From positions 3,027,501-3,091,500 of the forward strand of contig JADJLG010000001.1 of assembly GCA_016710235.1 (NCBI GenBank): a stretch of 64,000 nt of DNA, in the 5' to 3' direction. Positions 18,594 through 27,720 of this stretch are shown piece after piece. A program made the position numbers and the translations under genes. This stretch comes from Saprospiraceae bacterium. Lineage in GTDB: Bacteria; Bacteroidota; Bacteroidia; Chitinophagales; Saprospiraceae. Each line of letters starts with the position of its first letter. Positions within the stretch are counted from its first letter, which is position 1. The notes under the pieces are model-generated. The model did no database searches and was not told where the DNA came from. It saw nothing but the letters and a program-made list of their open reading frames with translations.

Positions 18594-19740
18594 CTATGGG
18601 AAAATGCCGAGATTGTTGTAGTCGTTTTGGATTTTTTCAAGAGCAACGACAAATGCTGCACTTCTTAAACCATCGATGTCTTTTTTGGTCTTGAAAGTTT
18701 CCCAAATCTCCTGGAAGGAGGTTACCATTGTCTCTTCGAGTCCTGACCTCACCAGGTCGATCTCGTCAGCACCACGAGTCAAATATTCTCTCTCGCGATC
18801 GCCGATCGTCTTACCTGTAGCTTTCTGGACGTAATCTACGATATTGGCATAAGCATTGGAGTCAAAACGCTTCTCCATCCTACCGAATCGCATATGGCTC
18901 AAGTTTTTTAACCATTCAAAATAAGATACTGTCACTCCTCCTGCATTCAAGAACATATCAGGTACGATGATCAAACCTGCTTTCTGAAGGATTTCTGCTG
19001 CATCAGCAGAAACCGGTCCATTGGCAGCTTCACCTATGATTTTAGCTTTGATTCGCTTCGCATTATCTCCCGTAATTTGGTTTTCCAAAGCAGCTTTTCT
19101 TCATCGCATCATCCGTCATGCACAATTCTCGCAAACCATAATATACACCTCGTCCGGTGGCCTCATTTCTGCCTTGAATACCATTTTGGTTGACAGGCTT
19201 ACCTGTCACGCATCCTGCTGCATCGATTTCTCCACCTTTGAAAGTTAAATAGGTATCAAGAATCCAAGCCATCTCCCTTGTACCTGTACCGTAATCCGGA
19301 GCAGGGACGTCAATACCAGGGCCGATGAAATTCTTTCGGATCAGTTCTGTAGTATATCTCCTGGTGATTTTCTCAAGAGCCTCTTCAGTGTATTCCCGCG
19401 GATTGATTTTAACGCCTCCTTTTGCTCCTCCAAAAGGGACGTCAACTATTGCACATTTGTAAGTCATCAATGCCGCCAAAGCTTCCACTTCTTCTTTATT
19501 GACATGAATGCTGTAACGAATACCTCCCTTTGTGGGAAGTCTATGGTGACTGTGCTGGGCACGATAGGCCTCAATCACGTGTATCTCATTTCCTATCCGG
19601 ACCGGAAAGTGCATCTCATAAACTGCATTACAAACTTTAATTTGCCTGAGCAAGCCGGCAGGTATATTTGTATACTTTGCCGCTTTGTCAAAATTCATGT
19701 GCACACTATCCAAAAAAGAAACTTCCTTTCCCTTACTCAT
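18594..19740 (-). pseudogene. Glutamate (Glu/Leu/Phe/Val) dehydrogenase, broken by deletion of the NAD-binding segment
   Basis: Two frames together match a Glu/Leu/Phe/Val dehydrogenase. The first (19063-19740) carries the substrate-binding part, with KGGIRYS, VDVPFGGAKGGV and PAPDYGTG intact. The second (18594-19094) resumes at AALENQITGDNAKRIKAKI and runs to a normal C-terminus. Between GRGVYYGLRELC and AALENQ the family has roughly 105 residues, including the Rossmann GFGNVG loop; only about 20 are here. The missing piece is about 85-95 codons and the join, near 19094/19095, is out of frame, so the first frame ends after KKSCFGKPNYGR. A recent deletion or an assembly collapse are both possible. 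It overlaps ccmD upstream. Confidence 0.88.
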
Positions 19741-19876
19741 GATTTGAATTATTTTCTAATTTATTAATCTTTCGTTCGATATACCACAAAAAACCAATCA
19801 ACCCCAAGAAAACAATAAAAACAACCCCAAAAACCACATAGATTTTGCCCGTAGATCTAAGAAAATCCAAAGACAT
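19733..19876 (-). CDS. ccmD: CcmD-like short membrane protein of cytochrome c maturation
   Basis: A 47-aa gene found by translating the gap after ccmC: MSLDFLRSTGKIYVVFGVVF, then a hydrophobic run continuing to GFLWYIERKINKLENN. One membrane segment followed by a basic, charged tail is the CcmD layout, and it follows ccmB-ccmC as in heme-export operons. In that system CcmD helps release holo-CcmE from CcmABC. Its last four codons overlap the start of the dehydrogenase (CATGAGTAA), indicating coupling. Length and position support the call; such short proteins have little sequence conservation. Confidence 0.75.
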   Translation of the reverse strand: MSLDFLRSTGKIYVVFGVVFIVFLGLIGFLWYIERKINKLENNSNHE

Positions 19877-19990
19877 TAAAAGTGGTATCAAAAACATCCT
19901 GAATGTGGTTTAAAATTCATTGCCCTAAAGGATTTCAAGCATTTTTGCGACGCGAAATTGAGGTTATTTCCTCTAATAACGAAATATTTT

Positions 19991-21112
19991 TCAGTTTTCT
20001 TCTTCTTTATACAATTGTAATCTCTTGACTCTATAGTGCAGTAAAGCTATCCAAACTGCGAGCAGCATGAAACCAAGTACTGCAGGATAAAATACCAGTC
20101 TCAGTGAATTATCCATGTCATCTTGGCCGAAAGCAGGATTACCGCCATTACCAGGATGCAAACTGGACGTCAGACGTGGAAGGATAAAAACCATTGGAAT
20201 CACACAAACCAATGCCAGAATCGCATATGCCGAACTTATCGTTGCCCTTTCTACTCTACCTGGAATGGCCATACGCAAAATCAGATAAGCAAAATAAATC
20301 AATAATGTGAGCGCTGACATATTGAGCTTAATATCCCGGGTCCACCAACTTCCCCAGGTAAACTTTGCCCAAATCGACCCAGTGATCAAGCCCAAAATGC
20401 CAAAGACGATAGCCACCTCAATCAGAGAACTCGCCAAAATATCATATTCCAACTTTCGCAAATACAAATATGAAATGGACGCGATCACCGACAATGAAAG
20501 CAACAAAAACATCGAAAACCACATCGGCACATGGAAAAATGTATTCCTTATAGTTTCATAAAGAATGTTCCTGTAAGGAAAGTAATATACACTACTTTGA
20601 TAATGGAACATGCCCGGAAGCAGCTTTTGCCAAGCAGCCGATCTAAAGTTTTCTACAAGGGAGTCGGTGACTTCAGATCCCTTTCTCAAAACCAGTTTAG
20701 AAGGAAGTATCATTACTCCCTCTTGTACATTGTCCAAAACGACACTAAGGCTAGTCACATCAAGCTTGTCCGGCATTGGAGCCGGCAATCTGCCTGTAAG
20801 AGTCAGTTCATTTTCACTGTGAATCAAGATTTCTTCGACTTGATAGAATAAAGTATCGTCGTAAAGTAAGAAAGCTTTCAAGTGGCCTTGGCCAGATTTC
20901 AGTTTACTATTGTACAATTCAATGTCCAATGAGTATGCTTTGCCACTCCAAAGCACAAGTGGGTGGCAGTCAACTATCCCAGGCTTCAAAGGAGTCAACA
21001 ATCCTCTGATCAAGACGTAGCTCAACAATAATACGCTCGCTATTTTCCACCATGATTTTCTCATGAACCGATACACACCAATTATCAAACCTGATTTATT
21101 CAGCTCAGCCAT
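19991..21112 (-). CDS. ccmC: Cytochrome c biogenesis heme-handling protein CcmC with an inserted beta-rich domain
   Basis: A 373-aa CcmC/CcsA-superfamily protein that handles heme for cytochrome c maturation. After TM1 (SVLLLSYVLIRGLL) come about 130 residues of predicted extracytoplasmic, beta-rich sequence. The normal CcmC core then follows: NILYETIRNTFFHVPMWFSM with the His of the HVP motif, five further membrane segments, and the tryptophan-rich WGSWWTRDIKLN. A second extracytoplasmic His is in SSLHPGN. Typical CcmC is about 220-250 aa, so the insertion is unusual. It overlaps ccmB by 8 bp. The tryptophan motif has R where W is usual (WGxWWxWD). Confidence 0.85.
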   Translation of the reverse strand: MAELNKSGLIIGVYRFMRKSWWKIASVLLLSYVLIRGLLTPLKPGIVDCHPLVLWSGKAYSLDIELYNSKLKSGQGHLKAFLLYDDTLFYQVEEILIHSENELTLTGRLPAPMPDKLDVTSLSVVLDNVQEGVMILPSKLVLRKGSEVTDSLVENFRSAAWQKLLPGMFHYQSSVYYFPYRNILYETIRNTFFHVPMWFSMFLLLSLSVIASISYLYLRKLEYDILASSLIEVAIVFGILGLITGSIWAKFTWGSWWTRDIKLNMSALTLLIYFAYLILRMAIPGRVERATISSAYAILALVCVIPMVFILPRLTSSLHPGNGGNPAFGQDDMDNSLRLVFYPAVLGFMLLAVWIALLHYRVKRLQLYKEEEN

Positions 21113-21803
21113 GCTTCCACATTAGAGGTACCACAAAAAGGATCATTGCCAGATTGAACAAGTCAACCGCCATCAGCATAGATCCAAGTGTAAACATTTT
21201 ACTCCATGCTCCACCATCAGCCAACACCAAGGTTGCGGCGTAGGCCAGTCCAACTATGGGAAAGCAGAGGGGTAAGCTAAGGATCATCTGCAGATGGCCA
21301 TTTTGAGATGCCAGATAGGAAAAAAATGAACCCACCACACTGATCGAGCACATCCCCAACGCAGTCAGAAGACAGATCCATAGCCAATGCCATGACAGCA
21401 AACTATTCATTGGAATCAACAGTTGAAATATAAAAAATATAACCAATTGCAATATGAAATAAACGAAGCTGAGAAAAAGAATTTTAGCGACCAAATAACG
21501 AAGTGGACTAATCAATTGAAATAAGTACAAGCGATTTCGAAGCAAATCTTCTTCAATAGAATTTTTGCCTAAAAAAAGCATCAGGAACATAGATGTCAAC
21601 CAATAATACATGCACCAATGAGTACTTTGTAAGCTTCCGGAATATAAGTACAAAAGAAATACAATACTGATCACAAATAACAAAACGGAAGCAATAGATT
21701 GAAAATGTTTCCATTCATATTTCCACTCCTTGAGCAAGAGGGCTATGGTCTTTGAACGGGAATTCAATTTCCCCTTTTGGCTGTTGTCGAGCCGGTCCGA
21801 CAT
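21105..21803 (-). CDS. ccmB: Heme exporter protein CcmB
   Basis: A 232-aa six-helix ABC-type permease for cytochrome c maturation. The N-terminal KTIALLLKEWKYEWKH matches the CcmB opening, and the acidic loop GKNSIEEDLLRNRLYLFQL after the second helix is the family's conserved cytoplasmic motif. It partners with the CcmA ATPase, CcmC and CcmD. ccmA is not in the window. It starts with a TAATG overlap to kbl and overlaps ccmC by 8 bp, so translation is coupled along the operon. Confidence 0.9.
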   Translation of the reverse strand: MSDRLDNSQKGKLNSRSKTIALLLKEWKYEWKHFQSIASVLLFVISIVFLLYLYSGSLQSTHWCMYYWLTSMFLMLFLGKNSIEEDLLRNRLYLFQLISPLRYLVAKILFLSFVYFILQLVIFFIFQLLIPMNSLLSWHWLWICLLTALGMCSISVVGSFFSYLASQNGHLQMILSLPLCFPIVGLAYAATLVLADGGAWSKMFTLGSMLMAVDLFNLAMILFVVPLMWKHG

Positions 21804-23008
21804 TACTCGCTAAGGCTGATCACACCAAGAGATTTTCCTATTTTGATGAAAGCGCTAATGGCTTTGTCCAGATGTTCGCGTTCGTGGGCAGCAGACAGCT
21901 GTACACGTATTCTTGCTTTCCCTTGAGGTACTACAGGATAGAAAAATCCGATCACATAGATGCCTTCTTTCAAGAGTTCCGCAGCAAACTGTTGTGCCAA
22001 TGCAGCTTCATACAACATGACAGGAACTATCGGATGCTCACCGGGGACGATTTTGAATCCCGCTTCTGTCATCTTTTGTCTGAAATACTTGGTATTCTCT
22101 TCCAGCCTGTCTCTCAATCTTGTTGAGGATCCTAGCAATTCCATGACTTTGATAGAAGCCCCCACTATGGATGGAGCGAGGGAATTTGAAAACAGATAAG
22201 GTCTCGACCTTTGCCTCAACAGCTCGACTATTTCTCTACGACCTGAAGTAAACCCGCCTGAAGCACCTCCCAAGGCCTTTCCTAAAGTTCCGGTGATAAT
22301 GTCAATTCTACCGATAACGCCTTTCATCTCGTGACTGCCTCGTCCTGTTTTACCCAGAAAACCGCTGGCATGGCACTCATCAATCATCACCAATGCCTCA
22401 TATCGGTCAGCCAGATCACAAATCTTGTCTAACTGTGCGATAGTGCCATCCATACTAAAAGCTCCATCTGTTACGATGATCTTACGTCTCGCCTGAGCGG
22501 CATCAGCCTCCTGAAGTTTTTGTTCAAGAGAGCCCATGTCATTGTGCGAATATCGATATCTCATCGCTTTGCATAACCGAACACCATCAATGATCGAGGC
22601 ATGATTCAGTTCGTCTGAAATAATTGCATCCTGTTCGCCAAATAAGGGTTCAAAAACACCGCCATTGGCATCAAAGGCAGCTGCGTACAAAATGGTATCC
22701 TCAGTACCCAGAAACTCCGAAAGTTTGCTTTCCAATGTTTTGTGAATGTCCTGAGTCCCACAAATAAATCGTACAGACGACATCCCAAAACCATGTGTAT
22801 CTATAGTTTCTTTTGCCGCCTTTACTACTTCAGGATGAGAGGACAAACCGAGATAGTTGTTGGCGCAAAAATTGAGGACTTTGCCACCTTCCACCGTGTC
22901 AATTTCGGCAGCTTGAGCCGAAGTGATCGTCCTCTCTCTTTTGAACAAGCCTTCAGATTTGATTTTGTCCAACTCAGCTTGAAGTTGCTTTTGAAAATCT
23001 CCGTACAT
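21803..23008 (-). CDS. kbl: Glycine C-acetyltransferase (2-amino-3-ketobutyrate CoA ligase)
   Basis: A 401-aa alpha-oxoamine synthase that cleaves 2-amino-3-ketobutyrate with CoA to glycine and acetyl-CoA, the second step of threonine degradation. It opens MYGDFQKQLQAELDKIKSEG like Kbl. It has FCANNYLGLSSHPEV, the glycine-rich FGMSSVRFICGTQDIHK and the PLP-lysine loop GTLGKALGGASGGFTSG. Length is normal for Kbl (about 398). It heads the minus-strand run of ccm genes. 8-amino-7-oxononanoate synthase is a close relative but the N-terminus and loop favour Kbl. Confidence 0.9.
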   Translation of the reverse strand: MYGDFQKQLQAELDKIKSEGLFKRERTITSAQAAEIDTVEGGKVLNFCANNYLGLSSHPEVVKAAKETIDTHGFGMSSVRFICGTQDIHKTLESKLSEFLGTEDTILYAAAFDANGGVFEPLFGEQDAIISDELNHASIIDGVRLCKAMRYRYSHNDMGSLEQKLQEADAAQARRKIIVTDGAFSMDGTIAQLDKICDLADRYEALVMIDECHASGFLGKTGRGSHEMKGVIGRIDIITGTLGKALGGASGGFTSGRREIVELLRQRSRPYLFSNSLAPSIVGASIKVMELLGSSTRLRDRLEENTKYFRQKMTEAGFKIVPGEHPIVPVMLYEAALAQQFAAELLKEGIYVIGFFYPVVPQGKARIRVQLSAAHEREHLDKAISAFIKIGKSLGVISLSE

Positions 23009-24214
23009 ATCACTGCATATTATCCGACAAAAGTATTCAATTCCTTATAACTATGATAGTTAAAAGCCAGCACATTACAAGCAACCGGATGCAGTATTCC
23101 ATGGAAAAGGGCAATCAAGTGGGGTTTCCAGATCCTGACAGGATAAAAATGCCTGGTGATATTCGCAAATACCTGATGGCCAAATTGCGGATGAAAACAA
23201 AGCATTTTTGCCGCAATGATGAAGCCATTGTCTAATTACATGAATTAGTAAAAAGCACAAATTCCATTTGTCTTACTATGCTAAAAAAATATGGCTTGCT
23301 TAAGATATACCTTATGTGTCATTCTAGAAATAGCAGATGAAGCAATCAGAACTTAGTTCAGTCTTTAAAATTACCGGATCTCACCCAGTATGCAAAGTTC
23401 GAAATTAGTCAATGCCTTAAATCGAATATTATCCAAAAAAATGTCTAAATTATCTCGATAATATTTAAATATTCGCCATATGAACATCAAATCAACTTTA
23501 AAATGAACCTTTAACCAATTTATATGCATATAATTCACAGTTGAAATCCGAGCTCAAGTAGTTTCACAATATTAAGGTTTTCCCCAAATCCAATTTAAAG
23601 CTAGAGACCAATTATTGAGATTAAGGATAATCAATTTAATTATGTTGACTTCGCAGGTATGCTTCCTGGAAAGAATCACCCGAATTAGACTTTGAAATAT
23701 TTTTTTAAATTAATGAGGATAACTTTTTGTAAATTTTGAATCGAATGAATAATAATTTGATTCAAAGTTCAAATCTTTATACTAATGCAATACGAATAAA
23801 TTCAATATCAGGCCCTGCAAAATAGTCCTTAGAAAGATTTGCAAAAAAACTCGAGATTCAACAAAATGACCTTGATAAAAATGGGGCTAAGATAAGTTTG
23901 CCTTTACCTGAAAAGTATATATTCCAAAATGGTCCACTTATTTTTAGACTTTTGAAAGATTCATTTAATTTAATATATGATTTTAGTGGCATGTCAAGTC
24001 AGATGAAAATCACGAGTGTCATATTTGAAAATCAGGTAAATAGCATCCATTTTCTAGGAATCAGTCCACAATAACATGCTCTAAGCATTCGTTATAAAAC
24101 TATTACATCCGATACAAGAGTAAAGTTCCTTCAAAGAGATAAACAATTCTATCCCAAAAACAATATCAATTTTATGAGAAATTTACTGCTAAAATGAATA
24201 TAATCTACGCAAAC
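23009..24214. other. Long AT-rich intergenic stretch
   Basis: About 1.2 kb between kbl and the small lipoprotein gene. The 23040-23240 part has short open frames on both strands, none resembling a protein. The 23240-23740 part shows nothing. From 23745 to 24197 there is a single-frame, stop-interrupted reading frame, listed separately. No tRNA or structured RNA was recognised. Confidence 0.5.
23745..24197 (+). pseudogene. Decayed reading frame of unknown family
   Basis: From the ATG at 23745 one frame stays open to the TGA at 24195, about 150 codons, except for a TAG at 23823-23825 and a TAA at 24072-24074. The stretches between have coding-like content (for example LPLPEKYIFQNGPLIFRLLK and KFLQRDKQFYPKNNINF). 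Such openness is unlikely in AT-rich non-coding DNA, so this looks like a recently silenced gene. The family was not recognised. It ends just before the lipoprotein start and might once have been its operon partner. Confidence 0.4.
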
Positions 24215-24622
24215 ATGAAATCTATACAAATAAGTTTATTTGCAATTGCTTTCCTTCTTTTCAGTTCTTTGGGATGCAATAAAAATAAGGACTGCATCAT
24301 TGATGATCAGATACAAGGAGAATGGGTCTGGTTGAAATCAGTGGGTGGGATTGGTGGCTGGACATTAACACCTGAAAGTGAGAATATCACCAGAAAACTG
24401 ATCATTACTGATAATATTTATAGAGAATACGTTAATGACTCCCTGGTTTATGAAAAAAAATTTGTGTCCGGAATTTCGAAAGACAAGCTCATTGACACAG
24501 ACGTGAGAAAATATATCCAATTTGAATCCGGGGAAAAACTTGCCACAAAAATTAAAGATTCAGATCTTGAATTAATAGAACAATGCATAGATTGTTTCAA
24601 ATATTACTATACAAAAAAGTAG
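24215..24622 (+). CDS. Small lipoprotein, possibly lipocalin-like
   Basis: A 135-aa lipoprotein. The signal MKSIQISLFAIAFLLFSSLGC ends in a lipobox (SLGC), after which a short beta-rich domain begins with IQGEWVWLKSVGG, as in lipocalin-like domains of Bacteroidota. Two Cys near the C-terminus (QCIDCF) may pair. The ATG at 24215 was preferred to 24194 because it gives a direct signal peptide. Cellular location is the outer or inner membrane surface; ligand unknown. Confidence 0.7.
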   Translation: MKSIQISLFAIAFLLFSSLGCNKNKDCIIDDQIQGEWVWLKSVGGIGGWTLTPESENITRKLIITDNIYREYVNDSLVYEKKFVSGISKDKLIDTDVRKYIQFESGEKLATKIKDSDLELIEQCIDCFKYYYTKK

Positions 24623-24791
24623 AACTTTATTAACCGCCGCCCTAGTCCTTGCTATCAAAGCCAGAAGGTATATGATTGAAAATCGCGTTATCCAGCTTAG
24701 AAAAAATTACAGTCAAACAAATGAAAGCTATATCCAACTTTGCGAAATATGAAAATTTTTAATTCTCATTCATTTTACTATGTACACTAGC

Positions 24792-26696
24792 CTATTTCTC
24801 GTTCCATCTTAAATTTTCCAGATCGCGGATGACTTTTTGTTCTCCGATCAGTTCTTGAAGAATTTTATCGACCCAGTGCCTTTTGTTACTTGGAAAAAAA
24901 TGATAGACCTCGCGGACGGTGATTTGATTATGGAGACGGATATGAACACTGATTTCATTATACCACATTGACCAAATCTCCATTGGGATTTTATCATTCT
25001 TCAATCTCAAGCAATTATCACAAATGCCACAGTCCTCCTTAGACTTCTCTCCAAAATAACTCAGCAAAAACCCTTGCCTACATGATTTCTCATCCAAAAA
25101 ATTCAATACTGACTTGAATCTGGCTCGATACATCTTTCTTTTTTTGACAAACCATCCCATATCCAAATCTATGATATCCAAATGTGGTCTCTCCCTGAGA
25201 AAACGGATTTGAGGTAGATTTTTCAGAATCCTGTATCTGATCATTCCCTGCCGATCCAGCTGTTTCAATCTTTCCACGAGTTCGACGACCGAGCAATGAA
25301 GATATTTTGCTACCTGGAGCTCATAAATACTGACCGGCAGTGTAAAAACTCCCTCATAATTTCTCATCAAATATTCAAGGATTTTTGAATACAAAGGATC
25401 CATCTTATCTAATTCCTCCAACTCGGTTTTTGATGCTATAATTTGCAACTTCGAAGGAGAAAAAACCGAATCATTCAGCTCAATCCATCCGGATTGCTGT
25501 AAAATCTGCAGAATGTAAGTTAATTTTTCATGAGCTATCTGATACTTTGTTGCAAATCCGCTCGAGTCAAAATCAAAAGACTCTGCAGAATAATCACCAT
25601 AAGAAAACTGAAGATCATTGCACAGTTTTGTAAATGTTGATTTCACTTGTTCAAAATCAGGAAACATTGCTTCGAACCGCAATTCAATTTTTCTTCTATC
25701 GTCCTGATCATACAGCATGACAGCGTATGACTTTTGTCCATCACGTCCCGCTCGACCAATCTCCTGATAATATTCTTCAAGACTAGGAGGTAAATCAAGG
25801 TGCACAACCATACGCACGTCAGGTTTGTCAATACCCATCCCAAAAGCATTTGTACTCACCATTGTGTAGCTACCTGCCAACCAGTGTTCTAGTTTCTCCT
25901 TTCTCTCCTGGGACAATAAACCCGCATGATAATAATCTGCACTTATACCCTCCATACGAAGTAAGTTCGATTGATTGACTACCTCTCGCCTGCTTCTCGC
26001 ATAGACGATATTGGTGTTTCTAAACTTTCTTAAACTTGAGATCAGTCTAGATGGTTTTTGCTCATTCTCTTCAACTACTATTGAAATATTCTCTCTTCGA
26101 AAAGATTGTACGAACTCAAGTGGCTCTTTTAGCCGGAGGCTGTGAATAATATCGCGTCTTACATCTTCTGTAGCTGTGGCTGTCAAGGCCATAACAGGAC
26201 AATTCAACCACTCTCTCAGTGATGCCAGTTTCCCATAGGAAGGCCTGAAATCATATCCCCACTGGGAGATACAGTGTGCTTCATCGATGGCTACAAAATG
26301 GATTGGTGCTTGTTTTAAAAAATTCTGGAAGACTCCGGACTCCAATCTTTCCGGTGACACATAGAGTAGTTTCAGACTTCCATAAATTGCATTGTCCATG
26401 ATCCTCTGAATATCCGCTTTGGATAATCCAGAATGTAGAAACTCCGCCGGTATGCCTTTGTCCTTGAGTGCAGAAACTTGATCCTGCATCAAAGCAATCA
26501 ATGGTGAAACCACTAGGCAAAAGCCTTCTTTCATTAAAGCTGGAACCTGGTAACATATTGATTTGCCACCTCCTGTTGGCAGCAATGCCAATACGTCTTT
26601 ACCCGCTAATATAGCAGATATGATTTCTTCTTGAAAAGGTCTGAAAGCCTCATAGGTCCAATATTGCTTTAGGTACTTTCGCGCATCTGGAACCAT
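24792..26696 (-). CDS. recQ: ATP-dependent DNA helicase RecQ
   Basis: A 634-aa 3'-5' DNA helicase for recombination repair. Walker A is LPTGGGKSICYQ near residue 40, the DEAH box is DEAHCISQWGYDFRPSY near 135, and motif VI is QEIGRAGRDGQ near 310. A zinc-binding RQC segment has the Cys set in SCRQGFLLSYF...CGICDNC near 535-560. No HRDC domain is evident at the end, so this is the shorter RecQ form. It begins 6 bp after the DUF6089-like barrel gene, sharing its transcript. Confidence 0.92.
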   Translation of the reverse strand: MVPDARKYLKQYWTYEAFRPFQEEIISAILAGKDVLALLPTGGGKSICYQVPALMKEGFCLVVSPLIALMQDQVSALKDKGIPAEFLHSGLSKADIQRIMDNAIYGSLKLLYVSPERLESGVFQNFLKQAPIHFVAIDEAHCISQWGYDFRPSYGKLASLREWLNCPVMALTATATEDVRRDIIHSLRLKEPLEFVQSFRRENISIVVEENEQKPSRLISSLRKFRNTNIVYARSRREVVNQSNLLRMEGISADYYHAGLLSQERKEKLEHWLAGSYTMVSTNAFGMGIDKPDVRMVVHLDLPPSLEEYYQEIGRAGRDGQKSYAVMLYDQDDRRKIELRFEAMFPDFEQVKSTFTKLCNDLQFSYGDYSAESFDFDSSGFATKYQIAHEKLTYILQILQQSGWIELNDSVFSPSKLQIIASKTELEELDKMDPLYSKILEYLMRNYEGVFTLPVSIYELQVAKYLHCSVVELVERLKQLDRQGMIRYRILKNLPQIRFLRERPHLDIIDLDMGWFVKKRKMYRARFKSVLNFLDEKSCRQGFLLSYFGEKSKEDCGICDNCLRLKNDKIPMEIWSMWYNEISVHIRLHNQITVREVYHFFPSNKRHWVDKILQELIGEQKVIRDLENLRWNEK

Positions 26697-26702
26697 AAGT
26701 AT

Positions 26703-27536
26703 TTACTTGACGGAAGGACAATTGATGCCTCTCTTTCTAAACCTGATTTTCTTTTGTCTAAAGTCTGCTCCAAAGTGCCATGACGCTGTCAGCATCAGAC
26801 TATGAAACCAGTCCTTGTCTATTTCATTGGCTCTTTGGGAACCGTTCGGGATCATGTACTTATTGGCAATTTCGGCAGCTATATCTCCTCTTGCATTCTT
26901 GATAATATCATAACCAATGTAGTTACCACTCACATCATCGAGAAAATCAGTTCTGGTCTTCCTAGTGATATATTCCACAGTTAGCGCCAAATTAGAATTC
27001 AGGAAGTATCTAACACCCATACCCATAGTCAAAGCAAAAGCGGAAAGGTCATACAAATCCTTGTACCCGGGTAGTCCTTGCCCCTCTGTCCCCAGATCTC
27101 TCAGCTCCACAACTTGACCATTGTATTTTCTTTTGGGATTAAAGTTAAAATAGCTGGCACCCAATGTCAGGTAAAAGTTCATCACACGCGGTTCTTCATA
27201 AAACAAACCCATAATATTGGCCTGACCCAAAAGCGACACCTCATTGATAGCACTATAAAAGCTCGCATTCCTGAGCCTGTACCAGTCCTGCTTTCCATAA
27301 GAGTCATCACCTTTTACAGATAACCTCATATACTGCAGCTTAAATGCAATAGCATTTGAAAAATCATATCTGAGATGAATGCCTCCGGCTAAACCGGTCT
27401 GTTTTATAGCAGCAATAGCATTAGGGGTCAAGTCACCACTATAATTTGATCCTCCCAAACTGATGCCTACATCAATGCTTTGAGCTGCAGCAAAGAATAC
27501 CAAAGATTGTAAAAACAAAAAGACGAAAAATCTCAT
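26703..27536 (-). CDS. PorG/DUF6089-like outer membrane beta-barrel
   Basis: A 277-aa protein with signal MRFFVFLFLQSLVFFAAAQ and an outer-membrane barrel pattern. The opening IDVGISLGGSNYSGDLTPN resembles the DUF6089 family (ELGGSxYxGD), whose best-known member is the T9SS protein PorG. Strands such as NLALTVEYITRKTRTDFLDD and ASWHFGADF support a barrel, and the short tail ends CPSVK. It is the first gene before recQ. The family call is by pattern only; a direct T9SS role is inferred. Confidence 0.7.
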   Translation of the reverse strand: MRFFVFLFLQSLVFFAAAQSIDVGISLGGSNYSGDLTPNAIAAIKQTGLAGGIHLRYDFSNAIAFKLQYMRLSVKGDDSYGKQDWYRLRNASFYSAINEVSLLGQANIMGLFYEEPRVMNFYLTLGASYFNFNPKRKYNGQVVELRDLGTEGQGLPGYKDLYDLSAFALTMGMGVRYFLNSNLALTVEYITRKTRTDFLDDVSGNYIGYDIIKNARGDIAAEIANKYMIPNGSQRANEIDKDWFHSLMLTASWHFGADFRQKKIRFRKRGINCPSVK

Positions 27537-27647
27537 TTGAGCGTTTAGACGGGGTAAAAATGAATATGGGTCAAAATATTTTTACTGAATTGCAGCAAAT
27601 AAAAAACTTATTTTTGCCACAAGTTCGATGGAATTAGACTATCGTCA

Positions 27648-27655
27648 TAATTTTG
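27648..27655 (+). promoter_or_regulatory. Candidate -7 box of the subtilisin-like protease gene
   Basis: TAATTTTG fits the Bacteroidota TAnnTTTG element, 65 bp before the ATG at 27721. The nearest upstream TTTG (27613-27616) is too far for a standard -33 box, so support is partial. Confidence 0.3.
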
Positions 27656-27720
27656 AAAGACTTATTAATAAAAGAAAAATATAATTTGTTTAATCACTCT
27701 TCTCAATTTCAGCTTATTAT

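Noticed and set aside
23053..23235. 60-codon open frame divergent from kbl, with longer frames on the opposite strand
   Set aside because: Frames are open on both strands in the same place, no family resemblance and no plausible ribosome-binding site.
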